Shown one piece after another: positions 1-11,603 of a stretch of DNA of 64,000 bases. The translations under genes were made by a program, and so were the position numbers. The stretch comes from Citrobacter portucalensis (GTDB taxonomy: Bacteria; Pseudomonadota; Gammaproteobacteria; Enterobacterales; Enterobacteriaceae): positions 124,001 through 188,000 of the forward strand of contig NZ_MVFY01000005.1 in the NCBI RefSeq assembly GCF_002042885.1, written 5' to 3'. Below the pieces are notes generated by a model. That model had not been told where the DNA came from. It made no database searches and saw nothing but the letters and a program-made list of their open reading frames with translations. Numbering within the stretch: position 1 is the stretch's first letter; each line of letters opens with the position of its first letter.

Positions 1-597
1 ATGCAGCAAACTGTTCATGCCGAGCAAAGCGCTATCAGCCACGCCTGGCTGCGCGGTGAAAAAGGGCTCGCCGCCATCACCGTCAACTACACGCCATGCG
101 GCCACTGTCGCCAGTTTATGAACGAACTGAACAGCGGACTGGATTTACGGATTCATCTGCCGGGACGTGCGCCACACGTGCTGCGTGATTACCTGCCAGA
201 TGCCTTCGGCCCGAAAGATCTGGAGATTAAAACGCTGCTGATGGACGATCAGGATCACGGCTTCGCGCTGCAGGGCGATGCGTTGACCCAAGCGGCAATC
301 ACTGCTGCCAACAGATGTCATATGCCGTACAGCAAATCCCCAAGCGGCGTGGCGCTGGAGTGTAAAGATGGCCGTATTTTTAGCGGCAGCTATGCTGAAA
401 ATGCCGCCTTTAACCCGACCCTGCCACCGCTGCAGGGCGCGTTAAACCTGTTGAATCTGAACGGTTATGATTATCCAGATATCCAACGCGCCGTGCTGGC
501 TGAAAAAGCCGACGCGCCGTTGATTCAGTGGGATGCGACCTCCGCCACGCTGAAAGCACTGGGCTGCAATAATATTGAGCGCGTTCTCCTGGGTTAA
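1..597 (+). CDS. cdd: Cytidine deaminase, C-terminal 198 residues (5' end outside window)
   Basis: Zinc enzyme that deaminates cytidine and deoxycytidine to (deoxy)uridine in pyrimidine salvage. The visible part matches E. coli Cdd from about residue 97 to the end of its 294 residues. The catalytic HAE motif is at fragment residues 6-8 (zinc ligand His and proton-shuttling Glu), and PCGHC at 32-36 supplies the two zinc-binding Cys. The second, non-catalytic CDA domain follows ([20 protein letters not shown]). The first in-window ATG is internal, so the frame simply enters from the left edge. It precedes sanA, as in E. coli, with a REP-like palindrome between them. Confidence 0.97.
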   Translation: MQQTVHAEQSAISHAWLRGEKGLAAITVNYTPCGHCRQFMNELNSGLDLRIHLPGRAPHVLRDYLPDAFGPKDLEIKTLLMDDQDHGFALQGDALTQAAITAANRCHMPYSKSPSGVALECKDGRIFSGSYAENAAFNPTLPPLQGALNLLNLNGYDYPDIQRAVLAEKADAPLIQWDATSATLKALGCNNIERVLLG

Positions 598-618
598 TCG
601 ACTCAATAACGCCAGTTC

Positions 619-655
619 GTAGGCCGGATAAGGTGTTTACACCGCTATCCGGCAC
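619..655. repeat. REP-like palindromic element
   Basis: The segment runs from GTAGGCCGGATAAGG to CTATCCGGCAC. Its arms, GCCGGATA and TATCCGGC, form a stem around a short spacer, the hallmark of enterobacterial REP/BIME units. It sits in the cdd-sanA gap, where such units commonly stabilise 3' mRNA ends or bind gyrase or IHF. Confidence 0.8.
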
Positions 656-732
656 TATGCAGAATGCCTAAAATCCCCTCAATCAGACTGCTGTTTCTTG
701 CGCTACGTCTTCCGGTACAGTAGCCTGATTGA

Positions 733-1480
<748 letters not shown>

Positions 1481-1482
1481 GC

Positions 1483-1722
1483 ATGGAAGGAAAAACGATC
1501 TTTATCGTTATTGGCGTACTGATGATTGTTCTCTGGACGTGCAGAGAAGGCCTGAAGGGACTGCGTTCCGGTATCGTCGAGAAAACAGTGAAAAGTTCGC
1601 AGACGCCAATGATCATTTCTCGCGCTAAAGAACCCAGCACTTACTGGAGCTATATCATCGTTTATTTCGGTATGGCCATTGGTGCACTGTTCACTGGTAT
1701 CTGGTTACTCTTTATCAAATAA
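1483..1722 (+). CDS. yeiS: YeiS, small membrane protein (DUF2542)
   Basis: This 79-residue protein of unknown function matches E. coli YeiS. It has two hydrophobic segments, at about residues 3-20 and 55-77, joined by a basic and polar stretch, so it is probably a two-span inner-membrane protein. It lies directly behind sanA with a 2-nt gap. In E. coli K-12 preT and preA (dihydropyrimidine dehydrogenase) come next; here a shared terminator and mglC follow at once. Confidence 0.9.
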   Translation: MEGKTIFIVIGVLMIVLWTCREGLKGLRSGIVEKTVKSSQTPMIISRAKEPSTYWSYIIVYFGMAIGALFTGIWLLFIK

Positions 1723-1757
1723 AAAAACCGATGCAGAACGCCTCTGCACCGGTTTTA
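1723..1757. terminator. Bidirectional rho-independent terminator between yeiS and mglC
   Basis: AAAACCGATGCAG and CTGCACCGGTTTT form a 13-bp stem with one mismatch around a short loop. An A-run precedes it and a T-run follows, so it can end transcription of both yeiS (plus) and mglC (minus). Confidence 0.85.
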
Positions 1758-1773
1758 TTTTTCTCTTCCCAGA

Positions 1774-2784
1774 TTACTTCTTACGCGCGTACTTCAGTGA
1801 GTCCAGCGCGACCGCGAAGATGATAATGCCGCCTTTGATAATATACTGCCAGTAAGGGTTCACGCCGATGTAGGTCAAACCATAGTTGATGACGGTGAAG
1901 ATGATCACACCGGTCACTACGCCAAACACGGTACCTACCCCGCCGCTGAACGACACGCCGCCAACCACGCACGCCGCAATCGCATCCAGCTCATACATAA
2001 AGCCGAGGTTGTTGGTCGCTGAGCCGATACGCCCTGCTTCCAGCAAACCACCGAAGGCATAGAACACGCCAGACAACGCATAGATAATCAGCAGGTTCAG
2101 CGCAACGTTTACACCGGACACTTTCGCAGCTTCCGGGTTTCCGCCGATGGCGAAAATGTTTTTACCGAAGCGGGTCTTGTTCCACAGCACCCACACAAAA
2201 GCCACCGCAATCAGCGCATAGAAAGTGATGTAGGAGAGTCGGAAACTGCCCAGTGCAATAAAGCCCTGCGCAAAGGTTGAGAATCCACTGTCAAAGCCAG
2301 AAATTGGCGATGCGCCGACGAAGTCGTAGTACAGGGAGTTGATCCCGTAAACGATAATCATCGTACCCAGTGTGGTAATAAACGGCGTTACGTTCAGATA
2401 AGCAATGATAATACCGTTCACCAGACCTATAATGGCGCCAATCACGCAGACAATCAGCACCACTACAATGATCGGCATCGTCGCCATTTCCGGGAACACC
2501 TTGTTGGCATTCTCCATCGACTGCAACAGAGTTGCCGCCACCACTGCCGCCAGGCCAACCTGACGCCCCGCCGACAGGTCGGTCCCTTGGGTAACAATCA
2601 GTCCAGCCACACCCAATGCGATAATAATACGCACCGAGGATTGCGTGAGAATATTACTCAGGTTCAGTAAGCTTAAGAAAGTGGGATCCTGGAAAATAAT
2701 AATCGCCAGCAAAACCAAAAGAACAACGTAAATTCCGCCTTCTTTCAGGTAAGTAAGAAAACTTTTCTTATTTAACGCACTCAT
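1774..2784 (-). CDS. mglC: MglC, galactose/methyl-galactoside ABC transporter permease
   Basis: Integral membrane subunit of the high-affinity MglBAC importer for galactose, glucose and beta-methylgalactoside. The 336 residues match E. coli MglC and contain about 8-10 hydrophobic spans. The BPD_transp_2 signature segments GLVNGIIIAYLNVTPFITTLG and GGNPEAAKVSGVN (coupling-helix region) are present. It is the last gene of the operon, 15 nt after mglA. Confidence 0.97.
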   Translation of the reverse strand: MSALNKKSFLTYLKEGGIYVVLLVLLAIIIFQDPTFLSLLNLSNILTQSSVRIIIALGVAGLIVTQGTDLSAGRQVGLAAVVAATLLQSMENANKVFPEMATMPIIVVVLIVCVIGAIIGLVNGIIIAYLNVTPFITTLGTMIIVYGINSLYYDFVGASPISGFDSGFSTFAQGFIALGSFRLSYITFYALIAVAFVWVLWNKTRFGKNIFAIGGNPEAAKVSGVNVALNLLIIYALSGVFYAFGGLLEAGRIGSATNNLGFMYELDAIAACVVGGVSFSGGVGTVFGVVTGVIIFTVINYGLTYIGVNPYWQYIIKGGIIIFAVALDSLKYARKK

Positions 2785-2799
2785 GAGGAGCCCCTAATC

Positions 2800-4320
2800 T
2801 TAAAGGTGCAAAGACGCAAGACGGAGGATTTCGTTTTGCGTTGTTGTTTTAGTGTCAACAATTCCAGCAACGAGACCATTGCTCATCACCAGAATACGAT
2901 CGGTAATACCCAGCAGCTCCGGCATTTCAGAGGAAATAATAATAATCCCCTTATCCTTTTTCGCGAGTTCGGCAATCAACTGATAAATTTCAAATTTCGC
3001 GCCAACATCGATTCCACGTGTCGGTTCATCCAGCATCAGAATTTCTGGCTGGGTTAATAACCAACGACCAATAACCACCTTTTGCTGATTACCGCCAGAA
3101 AGTGAACCGATTTGCGTACGATGACCCGGTGTTTTTACCCTCATGGAGTCAATTACCCACTGGGTATCACTCTTCATGCGGGAATTATCCAACAGACCAA
3201 CTTTGTTTTTATAGTTTTGGATATTGGAGATTAACGAGTTAAAACCAATGTCCAGATACGCATAAATACCGGTTGAACGGCGCTCTTCCGTGACCAGTGC
3301 AAAACCATGGTTGATGGCTTCATTTGCACTGTGGTTATTAATTTTTTTGCCGTGTAGCGTAATCGTACCTGATGATTTCTCACGAATACCAAAAAGCGTT
3401 TCAACGATATCCGTGCGTTTTGCGCCTACCAGACCTGCAATCCCAAGAATCTCCCCTTTGTGCAAATCAAACGAGATATCACGAATCGACGGCTGGCGCA
3501 GCGAGGTCAGGTTACGCACTTGCAGAATGACTTCACCAGGTTTGTTTTCTTTATCCGGAAAACGTTGGTTCAGTGAACGTCCGACCATCATGGCGATGAT
3601 CTTATCCATATCCAGCCCTTCCAGCGGCTGGGTCGCAATCCACTGGCCATCGCGCAGAACGGTAATTTCATCGCACAGCTGGAAGATTTCTTCCATTTTG
3701 TGAGAGATATAAACAATACCGCATCCACGCTCTTTCAGCTTACGGATGATGGTGAACAGATGGTTAACTTCTTTTTCGGTTAACGATGAAGTTGGCTCAT
3801 CCATGATGACGATTTTGGCGTCATAGGAGAATGCTTTCGCAATTTCAATCATCTGCATTTGTGAAACGGATAATGTGCCGACACGCGCACGCGGATCGAT
3901 ATCAATATCCAGTTCATCAAATATCGCTTTGGTATCACGGTACATTTTTTCCTGATCGACAAACATGCCCTTGGTGGGATAGCGTCCCAGCCACATGTTG
4001 TCCATTACAGAACGTTGTAATACCAGGTTTAATTCCTGGTGTACCATCGAAATACCATTTTCAAGCGCTTCTTTCGCAGAATGAAAATCGATTTCTTTAC
4101 CCTGAAATAAAATACTGCCGGAATCTTTTTGATAGATGCCGAAAAGACATTTCAATAATGTTGATTTCCCCGCGCCATTCTCTCCCATTAGGGCGTGAAT
4201 AGAATGCGGGCGGACTTTTAAATTGACATTATCAAGCGCCTTAACGCCGGGGAAGGACTTGTTGATGCCGGTCATTTCCAACAAGTATTCGCCTGACGAC
4301 TGAGTATGTGTGCTGACCAT
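2800..4320 (-). CDS. mglA: MglA, galactose/methyl-galactoside ABC transporter ATPase
   Basis: Double-domain ATPase that drives MglBAC import. The first nucleotide-binding domain has a canonical Walker A (GENGAGKST, Lys52), an LSVSQMQ signature and Walker [10 protein letters not shown]. The second domain has a degenerate Walker A (GLVGAKRTD) with an intact LSGGNQQ signature and [10 protein letters not shown]. This asymmetry is normal for the MglA/RbsA/XylG group and is not a defect. Length is 506 residues, as in E. coli. It is preceded by a 71-nt gap that contains an intercistronic hairpin. Confidence 0.97.
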   Translation of the reverse strand: MVSTHTQSSGEYLLEMTGINKSFPGVKALDNVNLKVRPHSIHALMGENGAGKSTLLKCLFGIYQKDSGSILFQGKEIDFHSAKEALENGISMVHQELNLVLQRSVMDNMWLGRYPTKGMFVDQEKMYRDTKAIFDELDIDIDPRARVGTLSVSQMQMIEIAKAFSYDAKIVIMDEPTSSLTEKEVNHLFTIIRKLKERGCGIVYISHKMEEIFQLCDEITVLRDGQWIATQPLEGLDMDKIIAMMVGRSLNQRFPDKENKPGEVILQVRNLTSLRQPSIRDISFDLHKGEILGIAGLVGAKRTDIVETLFGIREKSSGTITLHGKKINNHSANEAINHGFALVTEERRSTGIYAYLDIGFNSLISNIQNYKNKVGLLDNSRMKSDTQWVIDSMRVKTPGHRTQIGSLSGGNQQKVVIGRWLLTQPEILMLDEPTRGIDVGAKFEIYQLIAELAKKDKGIIIISSEMPELLGITDRILVMSNGLVAGIVDTKTTTQNEILRLASLHL

Positions 4321-4357
4321 AATTATACCTTGTTGGCCTTGCAGAGTGCGTTATTAA

Positions 4358-4378
4358 GGGCGCAATGAAATTGCGCCC
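4358..4378 (-). other. Intercistronic hairpin between mglB and mglA
   Basis: GGGCGCAA and TTGCGCCC form a perfect 8-bp stem with a 5-nt loop (TGAAA), 14 nt after the mglB stop. No U-run follows in the direction of transcription, so it is probably a 3' stabiliser or partial attenuator. Such an element would help keep the binding protein more abundant than the membrane subunits. Confidence 0.65.
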
Positions 4379-4391
4379 ACATACGGAGTAT

Positions 4392-5390
4392 TTATTTGTT
4401 GGTGAACTCTGCCAGATTATCTTTATCGACACCTACGTACGGAACGCGAACAATCTTGTTCTCAATTTTCCAGTTAGTGCCATCTGCCGCACCTTTGCCG
4501 TCAGCCAGGTTTTTCGCCAGATCGAAGGTGGCTTTCGCCTGGTTGTTGGCATCGTTCAGGACGGTACCGGCCATGGCGCCAGATTTCACCAGAGCCAGCG
4601 CTTCTGGCAGCGCATCCACACCAAATACTGGTACGCTGGTTTTGTTGTGCGCTTTCAGCGCTTCAACTGCACCCATTGCCATCGCATCGTTGTTAGCGAT
4701 AACCACTTCAATTTTGTTCGCGTTTGGACCAGACATCCACGCATCCATCTTATCTTTCGCCTGAGCGGTATCCCACATTGCAGTATCTAACTGCAGCTGC
4801 TCAGTTTTAATGCCTTTGTCGTTCAGCTCTTTAATCACGTAAGTGGTACGTGCTTCAGCATCCGGGTGTCCCGGTTCGCCTTTCAGCAGAACAAACTGAA
4901 TTTTGCCGTCTTTGTTCAGGTCCCAGTTCGGGTTAGCTGCCCAGTGTTTGGCAATCAAATCACCCTGAATAATGCCGGACTCTTTAGAGTCGGTACCGAC
5001 GTAATACGCTTTGTCATAGCTGTCCAGCGCTTTACGAGAAGGTTCTTTGTTGAAGAATACGATCGGTACGTTCTGTCCGCGTGCTTTTTCAATGACCGTG
5101 CCAGCAGCTGCCGGGTCAACCAGGTTAATCGCCAGTGCTTTAACGCCTTTTGCCAGCAGCACGTCGATCTGATCGTTTTGTTTGGACTGGTCGTTCTGCG
5201 AGTCGTTCATCAGCAGCTGTACATCTGGTGCCGCTTTGGCATCTTTTTCAATAGCCTTACGTACTACAGACATAAAGTTATCGTCATACTTATAGATAGT
5301 CACACCAATGCGGGTATCAGCAGCGTGCGCAGCCGCGCCGAATAACATGCTTGCCATTACAGCAGACAGGGTCAACACCTTCTTATTCAT
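4392..5390 (-). CDS. mglB: MglB, periplasmic D-galactose/D-glucose-binding protein
   Basis: Substrate-binding component of the Mgl importer and ligand carrier for the Trg chemoreceptor. It has 332 residues. A Sec signal peptide ends AAAHA before [10 protein letters not shown]. The calcium-binding loop appears as [13 protein letters not shown]. Sugar-contacting residues of the family are visible in DDNFMS, FNKEPS and NNDAMAMG. It is the first gene of mglBAC. Its leader of roughly 217 nt starts at a promoter with a CRP site centred at -41.5 and a gal operator just upstream. Confidence 0.97.
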
Positions 5391-5613
5391 GGTATCTCCG
5401 GTTTTATTATGCAGGGTAGTACTTGAGATAAATGCTCGGCAGGCAGAACGTTACTGAAGTGTTACTGAACGCCGAAGCTCACTTTTAAAAAATATTTCTT
5501 CCGTGTCTGGCAACGCTCCAAAAACAGGCTTTAATTTTTGTTTAAGGCACCTATACCTCGATGAAAGTGATTATTCACCGTTACATAGTAGTTACAGCGC
5601 AACAAACAGTGTC

Positions 5614-5674
5614 ATCATAGCTATCGCATTGTTAATATACTGTGAATTTACTCACATATTGAAAGCGGTTACAT
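5614..5674 (-). promoter_or_regulatory. mglBAC promoter with CRP site and GalS/GalR operator
   Basis: Read on the minus strand towards mglB. A gal operator (TTGAAAGCGGTTACAT, plus-strand 5659-5674) is followed by a perfect CRP consensus (TGTGA-N6-TCACA, 5641-5656). A -10 hexamer TATGAT lies at 5614-5619. With a start near 5607 the CRP centre falls at -41.5, a class II activator position, and the operator centre near -60. This matches the known E. coli mgl promoter architecture. The exact start is inferred. Confidence 0.85.
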
Positions 5675-5683
5675 CGCGCAACG

Positions 5684-6709
5684 TTATGAGTTAGTGATCG
5701 GTGCCGCATTCTGCCGCAGCGCTACTGAATGGCGACGCACCAGCGTTGGCATAAAACAATGTGACGCCTGCGGATCCAACGTGCCAGCCGCCCCCTGTAG
5801 CGCAAGCTCCGTCGCCATTTTTGCCATTGAGGCAATGGGATAGCGCACAGTGGTTAGCTGCGGATCGGTGTAACGCGCGATGGGAATATCATCGAAGCCA
5901 ATGATAGAAAGGTGTAATGGAATAGCGATGCCGTTATCTTTTAGCGCAGTCAGCGCGCCGGCTGCCATATTGTCGTTGTAAGCAAAGACCGCCGTCAGTT
6001 GTAAGTTACGCCCCAGCAGTTCCACCATCGCGGACTCTCCGCCCTGCATATCGGGCGAACCAGTGCCGACCCAGCTTTCTGCCGCAACAATCCCCTGCTC
6101 TTTCAGGGCAGTTAACCACCCTTCTTTGCGCATGGCGTCATCTTCAATACGGTGGCTTGATGCCAGATAACCGATGCGTTGATGACCATTATTTAGCAGC
6201 ATTCGGGTAGCCATTTTGGCACCGCTGATGTTATCCAGGCAGACGCAACGGTGTGCGTAGCCAGGAACAAGGCGGTTGATCAGAACCATGCCGGGAATTT
6301 GATCCATAAACTCGGCCAGCTCCCGATCGCTCAGTGCTTTAGAATGTACAATCAGCGCGTTACAGCGTTGGCGAATCAACACCTCAATGGCATGACGTTC
6401 TTTTTCCGCCTCATGGTAGCTGTTGCCAATCAGGACATACTTCTGATGCTGCTGGGCAACCATATCCACGGCTTTTACCAGCGCGCCAAAAAACGCATCT
6501 GATACATCCATGACGACAACACCAATCGTGTCGCTTACCTGCGTCGCCAGTGCTTGTGCGTTGGCATTAGGTCGATAGCCAAGCTGAGTGACTGCCTTCA
6601 TTACCGCTTCACGCGTATCGGGACTCACCAGCGCACTGTTGTTCAGTACGCGGGAAACGGTCGCTACAGAAACGCCAGACTGCCGTGCCACATCACGAAT
6701 GGTTACCAT
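5684..6709 (-). CDS. galS: GalS, LacI-family repressor of the mgl/gal regulon
   Basis: Galactose-responsive repressor of mglBAC, of itself and of the gal genes. The HTH lies at residues 1-25 ([20 protein letters not shown] with the hinge LNN after it). The periplasmic-binding-protein-like effector domain follows, with [15 protein letters not shown] and [15 protein letters not shown]. The ATG at 6709 is preferred over the GTG two codons upstream because AGGG lies 8 nt before it; this gives 341 residues beginning MVTIRDVA, as in E. coli. It sits between its own target promoter and yeiB. Confidence 0.96.
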   Translation of the reverse strand: MVTIRDVARQSGVSVATVSRVLNNSALVSPDTREAVMKAVTQLGYRPNANAQALATQVSDTIGVVVMDVSDAFFGALVKAVDMVAQQHQKYVLIGNSYHEAEKERHAIEVLIRQRCNALIVHSKALSDRELAEFMDQIPGMVLINRLVPGYAHRCVCLDNISGAKMATRMLLNNGHQRIGYLASSHRIEDDAMRKEGWLTALKEQGIVAAESWVGTGSPDMQGGESAMVELLGRNLQLTAVFAYNDNMAAGALTALKDNGIAIPLHLSIIGFDDIPIARYTDPQLTTVRYPIASMAKMATELALQGAAGTLDPQASHCFMPTLVRRHSVALRQNAAPITNS

Positions 6710-6761
6710 ATTCACTGCCCTGTTTTAGATTGCGGCTGCCCACAGACACCCCAGGCTGGGT

Positions 6762-6822
6762 ATTTTGTCAGCACAATGAAACGGACTGCGTGAGTGATGT
6801 CACAGGAATGAAAGCGCTTACA
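6762..6822 (-). promoter_or_regulatory. galS promoter with CRP site and gal operator
   Basis: The layout mirrors the mgl promoter. The palindromic operator TGAAAGCGCTTACA is at 6809-6822. A near-consensus CRP site (CGTGA-N6-TCACA) is at 6789-6804. A weak -10 (CAAAAT on the minus strand) lies at 6762-6767, giving a CRP centre near -41.5. This implies CRP activation and GalS autorepression, as known for E. coli galS. Confidence 0.75.
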
Positions 6823-6853
6823 TCCATTTTGTTAATGAATGTGATCCAGATCG

Positions 6854-8011
6854 TTATCTGGATGTTCGCGGTAATGATGTCCCCGCAGCACGCAGGGTTA
6901 ATTGACGCCACAGCCATTCCACCGGGCCCTGGCGGTAAAAACGCAGCCATATGACAGAGAAAAGTAAGTTAATCGCCCAGACAGGGATGACGAAAAACAG
7001 CAGCTCCAGCCGGTCAAATTTCATAAATAAACCGGCCTGATAAAACAACGTGGTGCAGATTAAGGTTTGTAACAGATAGTTGGTTAATGCCATGCGCCCC
7101 ACACAGGCGATAGCAATGACCCATTTGAAGCGACTAAGCTGCGGCCAGAAACCAAACATCAGCGCGGCATAACCAATGGTTTGCAAAGGCGCACCCAACT
7201 CTCGCGGGGCTTGTAACAGGAAGGCACACCAGCGGTAGGACCAGTCCAGTTGCCACTGGGCGACGATAGCAGGCAGGTTAATCGCCATGCCGATAATAAC
7301 CAGCAAAACGCCAGTGCGTCGATAATGCTGCAAACTGTACTGCCCTTTTAGCCAGCCACTACGCATTAATGCCGCGCCGAGCAGCATCATTCCCGCCAGT
7401 TGCCAACCGTATTGCGCACCCAGCGCCAGCAAGCTATTGGACATCATATCCACGCGATTGCTGATTGCTTCCATTCCGCCGTTCACTTTCCAGTATTTTT
7501 CATACAGCAACGCTGAAGCATCCGGTGTCCAGGCGCGGCTGGTTTCGCTCCCGGAGATCACACCCAACAGCAGCAATACACCAACGCCCGCCAAGTAAAG
7601 CACCACGCCGGTGTTAAACAAGCTTTTCACCGACGGCGCATCCCGGATCAGCCGCCAGCAAATCAGGCCGATCAAGCCATATGCCAGCAGGATATCGCCA
7701 TCCCAGAAGAGTAAACCGTGAATGAATCCCAACAGCACCAGCAACGTAAGCCGCGACTGGATCCAGCGTTTACCACGCGGGAGCAGCATTTGCAGACCAG
7801 CACCAAACAGCAGAGCAAACAGCGTGAGGAATTTTACCTGCGCGAAGAGATCGAGCAGCGCCCAAGTCCAGGCGTCGGATAAGGTGATGTTGCCATACCA
7901 GGCGGGATTGAGGTATGCCGCCTTTGGCAAGCCAAAGGCGCTAATATTGAGAAGCAGGATACCAAGAATGGCGACGCCACGAATAAAATCCAGCGTGACA
8001 TTACGCTCCAT
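6854..8011 (-). CDS. yeiB: YeiB, multi-pass membrane protein (DUF418)
   Basis: This 385-residue protein matches E. coli YeiB in length and sequence. Its function is unknown. The N-terminus has the family motif DFIRGVAILGILLLNI, and about ten hydrophobic spans follow. The DUF418 C-terminal part includes GRMALTNYLLQT (residues about 300-311). It starts 14 nt after folE, so the pair is probably an operon, and galS follows behind its own promoter. Confidence 0.92.
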   Translation of the reverse strand: MERNVTLDFIRGVAILGILLLNISAFGLPKAAYLNPAWYGNITLSDAWTWALLDLFAQVKFLTLFALLFGAGLQMLLPRGKRWIQSRLTLLVLLGFIHGLLFWDGDILLAYGLIGLICWRLIRDAPSVKSLFNTGVVLYLAGVGVLLLLGVISGSETSRAWTPDASALLYEKYWKVNGGMEAISNRVDMMSNSLLALGAQYGWQLAGMMLLGAALMRSGWLKGQYSLQHYRRTGVLLVIIGMAINLPAIVAQWQLDWSYRWCAFLLQAPRELGAPLQTIGYAALMFGFWPQLSRFKWVIAIACVGRMALTNYLLQTLICTTLFYQAGLFMKFDRLELLFFVIPVWAINLLFSVIWLRFYRQGPVEWLWRQLTLRAAGTSLPRTSR

Positions 8012-8025
8012 GGTTCCTGCCCTAA

Positions 8026-8694
8026 TCAGTTGTGATGACGTACTGCGCGCAGAAATTCCTGACGCGTGTTCTGGCTGGACTTAAACAATCCGCCAAGAGA
8101 AGTGGTGGTGGTCGCACTGGTCGCATCGCGAATGCCGCGCGCTTTCACACAGTAATGCACCGCATCAATCGATACCGCCACATTATTCGTCCCGAGCAGC
8201 GTTTGCAGCGCGGTGAGAATTTGCTGAGTCAGACGTTCCTGTACCTGCGGACGTTGCGCAAAGAACTGCACAATGCGGTTAATCTTCGACAGACCAATGA
8301 CCGAATCTTTCGGAATATACGCCACCGTCGCTTTGCCATCGATAGTGACAAAGTGGTGTTCGCAGGTGCTGGTCAGCGTGATATCACGAACCGTGACCAT
8401 CTCGTCCACCTTCATTTTGTTTTCAATGACGGTGATTTTCGGGAAGTTGGCGTAATCGAGGCCGGAGAAAATCTCATCGACATACATTTTCGCAATGCGA
8501 TGCGGAGTTTCCATCAGACTGTCATCGCTCAAATCGAGATTGAGCAATTGCATAATCTCGGTCATATGGCCAGAGATAAGACGTTTGCGTGTTTCGTTAT
8601 CCATCTCTTGCACGGGCGGGCGCAGCGGGGTTTCGAGACCACGCGCAACCAGCGCTTCATGAACCAGTGCCGCTTCTTTACTGAGTGATGACAT
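8026..8694 (-). CDS. folE: GTP cyclohydrolase I
   Basis: Converts GTP to 7,8-dihydroneopterin triphosphate, the first step of folate synthesis; it acts as a cytosolic decamer. The 222 residues beginning [15 protein letters not shown] match E. coli FolE. The start at 8694 is preferred over an upstream in-frame start because GGAGAA lies 6-9 nt before it. Zinc-site residues are visible in [15 protein letters not shown] (Cys and His) and in HYCVKARG (Cys). yeiB follows at once, and yeiG is divergent across a 322-bp gap. Confidence 0.97.
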   Translation of the reverse strand: MSSLSKEAALVHEALVARGLETPLRPPVQEMDNETRKRLISGHMTEIMQLLNLDLSDDSLMETPHRIAKMYVDEIFSGLDYANFPKITVIENKMKVDEMVTVRDITLTSTCEHHFVTIDGKATVAYIPKDSVIGLSKINRIVQFFAQRPQVQERLTQQILTALQTLLGTNNVAVSIDAVHYCVKARGIRDATSATTTTSLGGLFKSSQNTRQEFLRAVRHHN

Positions 8695-9853
<1,159 letters not shown>

Positions 9854-10243
9854 TCACCAGTAAAGAGTGTTTTCTATTGCCGCGCTGTAGCTCATCTCTT
9901 CTGATTGCGGCGCGGATGCTTTACGATTTAGATCGGCCGCCTGTTGGCGTACCTGTAATCGCCCCACGCTCTCACCGCCTTCATGACCTTCGTTAAAATT
10001 ACGCACTTCAGACTCGAATAAGATTGCATCCAGATGGTGCAACTTATTCAGTGCCCGCAGCAGGGAGATAAGCGTGTCCAGATTGAGGCCGCCGCCTTTC
10101 TCAATGCGTTTAATGGTCGCAATGCCCACCTGCGCGCGGTCAGCAAGCTGCTGCTGCGTTAGCGCCAGAGAAATCCGCGTTTCTCTGATGCGAGCGCATA
10201 ATGACAAGATGATTTCATCATTATTCATGGTGTGATATTTCAT
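9854..10243 (-). CDS. XRE/Cro-type HTH regulator, probable local regulator
   Basis: Small DNA-binding protein of 129 residues if started at 10243, where GGGGAGGG precedes the ATG; an ATG five codons later is also possible. The HTH is plain at about residues 17-45 (LTQQQLADRAQVGIATIKRIEKGGG), followed by the usual helical extension and a polar C-terminal tail. It overlaps the 3' end of the upstream serine-dehydratase-like gene by 23 bp, so the two are probably cotranscribed and translationally coupled. That makes it the likely regulator of this locus. Not recognised as a named gene. Confidence 0.8.
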   Translation of the reverse strand: MKYHTMNNDEIILSLCARIRETRISLALTQQQLADRAQVGIATIKRIEKGGGLNLDTLISLLRALNKLHHLDAILFESEVRNFNEGHEGGESVGRLQVRQQAADLNRKASAPQSEEMSYSAAIENTLYW

Positions 10244-11603
10244 GCCGCCCTCCCCGATTTTTTGGCTGAATTTTCCCAAGGCAGCCGTGATACGTTTCAC
10301 GGTACTTCGCACTCATGTCTTTACCCGTTTCATACATGGCTGCAATCACCTCATCGAGCGAAACACATGGCTCGCTGACACGGCTCATCGCCATCGTTGC
10401 GGCATTAATCGCTTTTACGGACGAAATCGCGTTTCGTTCGACACAGGGAATTTGTACCTGCCCGCCAACCGGATCGCAGGTCAGCCCAAGATGGTGCTCC
10501 ATGGTGATTTCTGCAGCGTTCAGCACCTGAGCAACTGACGCTCCCATCAGTTCCGCTAATCCGGCCGCGGCCATCGAACTGGCCACACCGATCTCTCCCT
10601 GACACCCGACTTCAGAACCTAAGATAGACGCGTTTTGTTTGAACAGTAGCGCAATGGCGCCAGCAGTGAGGAAAAAACGGATAACCGATGCGCTATCCAG
10701 CTTACAGACAAACTTATCGTACCAACTGAGGACCGCTGGGATGATACCGCTGGCACCATTGGTCGGCGCTGTCACCACTCGCCCTCCAGCGGCGTTTTCC
10801 TCGCTGACGGCAATCGCAAACGCATTCACCCAGTTGAGGTTGGTGAGAAAGTCGTTAGCAGAGGGTTTCATTGCCAGTAATTTATAGAGCGAGCAGGCCC
10901 TGCGCGGCACCTGATACGAGCCAGGCAGTAGTCCTTCAGTATGCAGACCACGATGGACTGCCTGCTGCATTATCGCCCAAACATGCGCGAAATAGTCATG
11001 CAACGCCGCCTGAGAATGCATCTGTAACTCATTTTTCATCATTAACGCCGCAACGGACAATCCATTACGCTGACACAGCGCCTGCAGCTGCGCGGCATTT
11101 TGAAACGCAAAAGGAAATGCGTTTTTTTGCGCGGTTCTCTCGGGCACCGACTCGCCGGGTTTGCGAACCTGGCCGGCGCCGGTTGAAAACCATGTTTCTT
11201 CATACAAGGTAAAATAATCATCCCTGGCGCGAAACGTCATCGCGTAGGGATGACCAGAATGCGGTTGTTGATTCGGCTTAATTACGACCGTCACGGTAAC
11301 TGAAGGAGAAAGCGTCAGGGTGCCGTCCTGTTCAGCACGTTTAATGAGATCCATCTGTTGGCGTAATTCAACATCATCCGGCTGATTGCCCAACAGCCCC
11401 AGATAAAGAGCGATATCAACGTTATGACACTTGCGGCTTAATGAGAGCGCGCCATATAGCTCAACCTCGATTTCTCGCGTTAGCGGTAAGATCTCCTGTA
11501 GCTTTAATTGTGAAATGAAGTTAAACGCGGCACGCATTGGCCCTACTGTTCTTGAACTGGAAGGCCCAATGACGACTTTAAAAATATCAATACAACTTTC
11601 CAT
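10221..11603 (-). CDS. Divergent [4Fe-4S] L-serine dehydratase (SdaA/TdcG-like)
   Basis: Homologue of the iron-sulfur L-serine deaminases that convert serine to pyruvate and ammonia. Started at the ATG at 11603 it has 460 residues, about the length of SdaA (454). The three cluster cysteines of the family are present ([22 protein letters not shown]), as are [17 protein letters not shown] and MYETGKDM. Two otherwise nearly invariant motifs are changed: GPSSSHTVGP reads [10 protein letters not shown] (Arg18), and GKGH-x-TD reads RKCHNVD (residues 57-63, keeping His60). The C-terminus is also atypical. It may be a bona fide serine deaminase or have shifted substrate preference. It is divergent from a SerB-like gene and an OPA transporter. 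Confidence 0.88.
   Translation of the reverse strand: MESCIDIFKVVIGPSSSRTVGPMRAAFNFISQLKLQEILPLTREIEVELYGALSLSRKCHNVDIALYLGLLGNQPDDVELRQQMDLIKRAEQDGTLTLSPSVTVTVVIKPNQQPHSGHPYAMTFRARDDYFTLYEETWFSTGAGQVRKPGESVPERTAQKNAFPFAFQNAAQLQALCQRNGLSVAALMMKNELQMHSQAALHDYFAHVWAIMQQAVHRGLHTEGLLPGSYQVPRRACSLYKLLAMKPSANDFLTNLNWVNAFAIAVSEENAAGGRVVTAPTNGASGIIPAVLSWYDKFVCKLDSASVIRFFLTAGAIALLFKQNASILGSEVGCQGEIGVASSMAAAGLAELMGASVAQVLNAAEITMEHHLGLTCDPVGGQVQIPCVERNAISSVKAINAATMAMSRVSEPCVSLDEVIAAMYETGKDMSAKYRETYHGCLGKIQPKNRGGRHEISHHE

Noticed and set aside
10405..11212. Several open frames opposite the SdaA-like gene
   Set aside because: They are mirror frames of a conserved coding region and show no family features.
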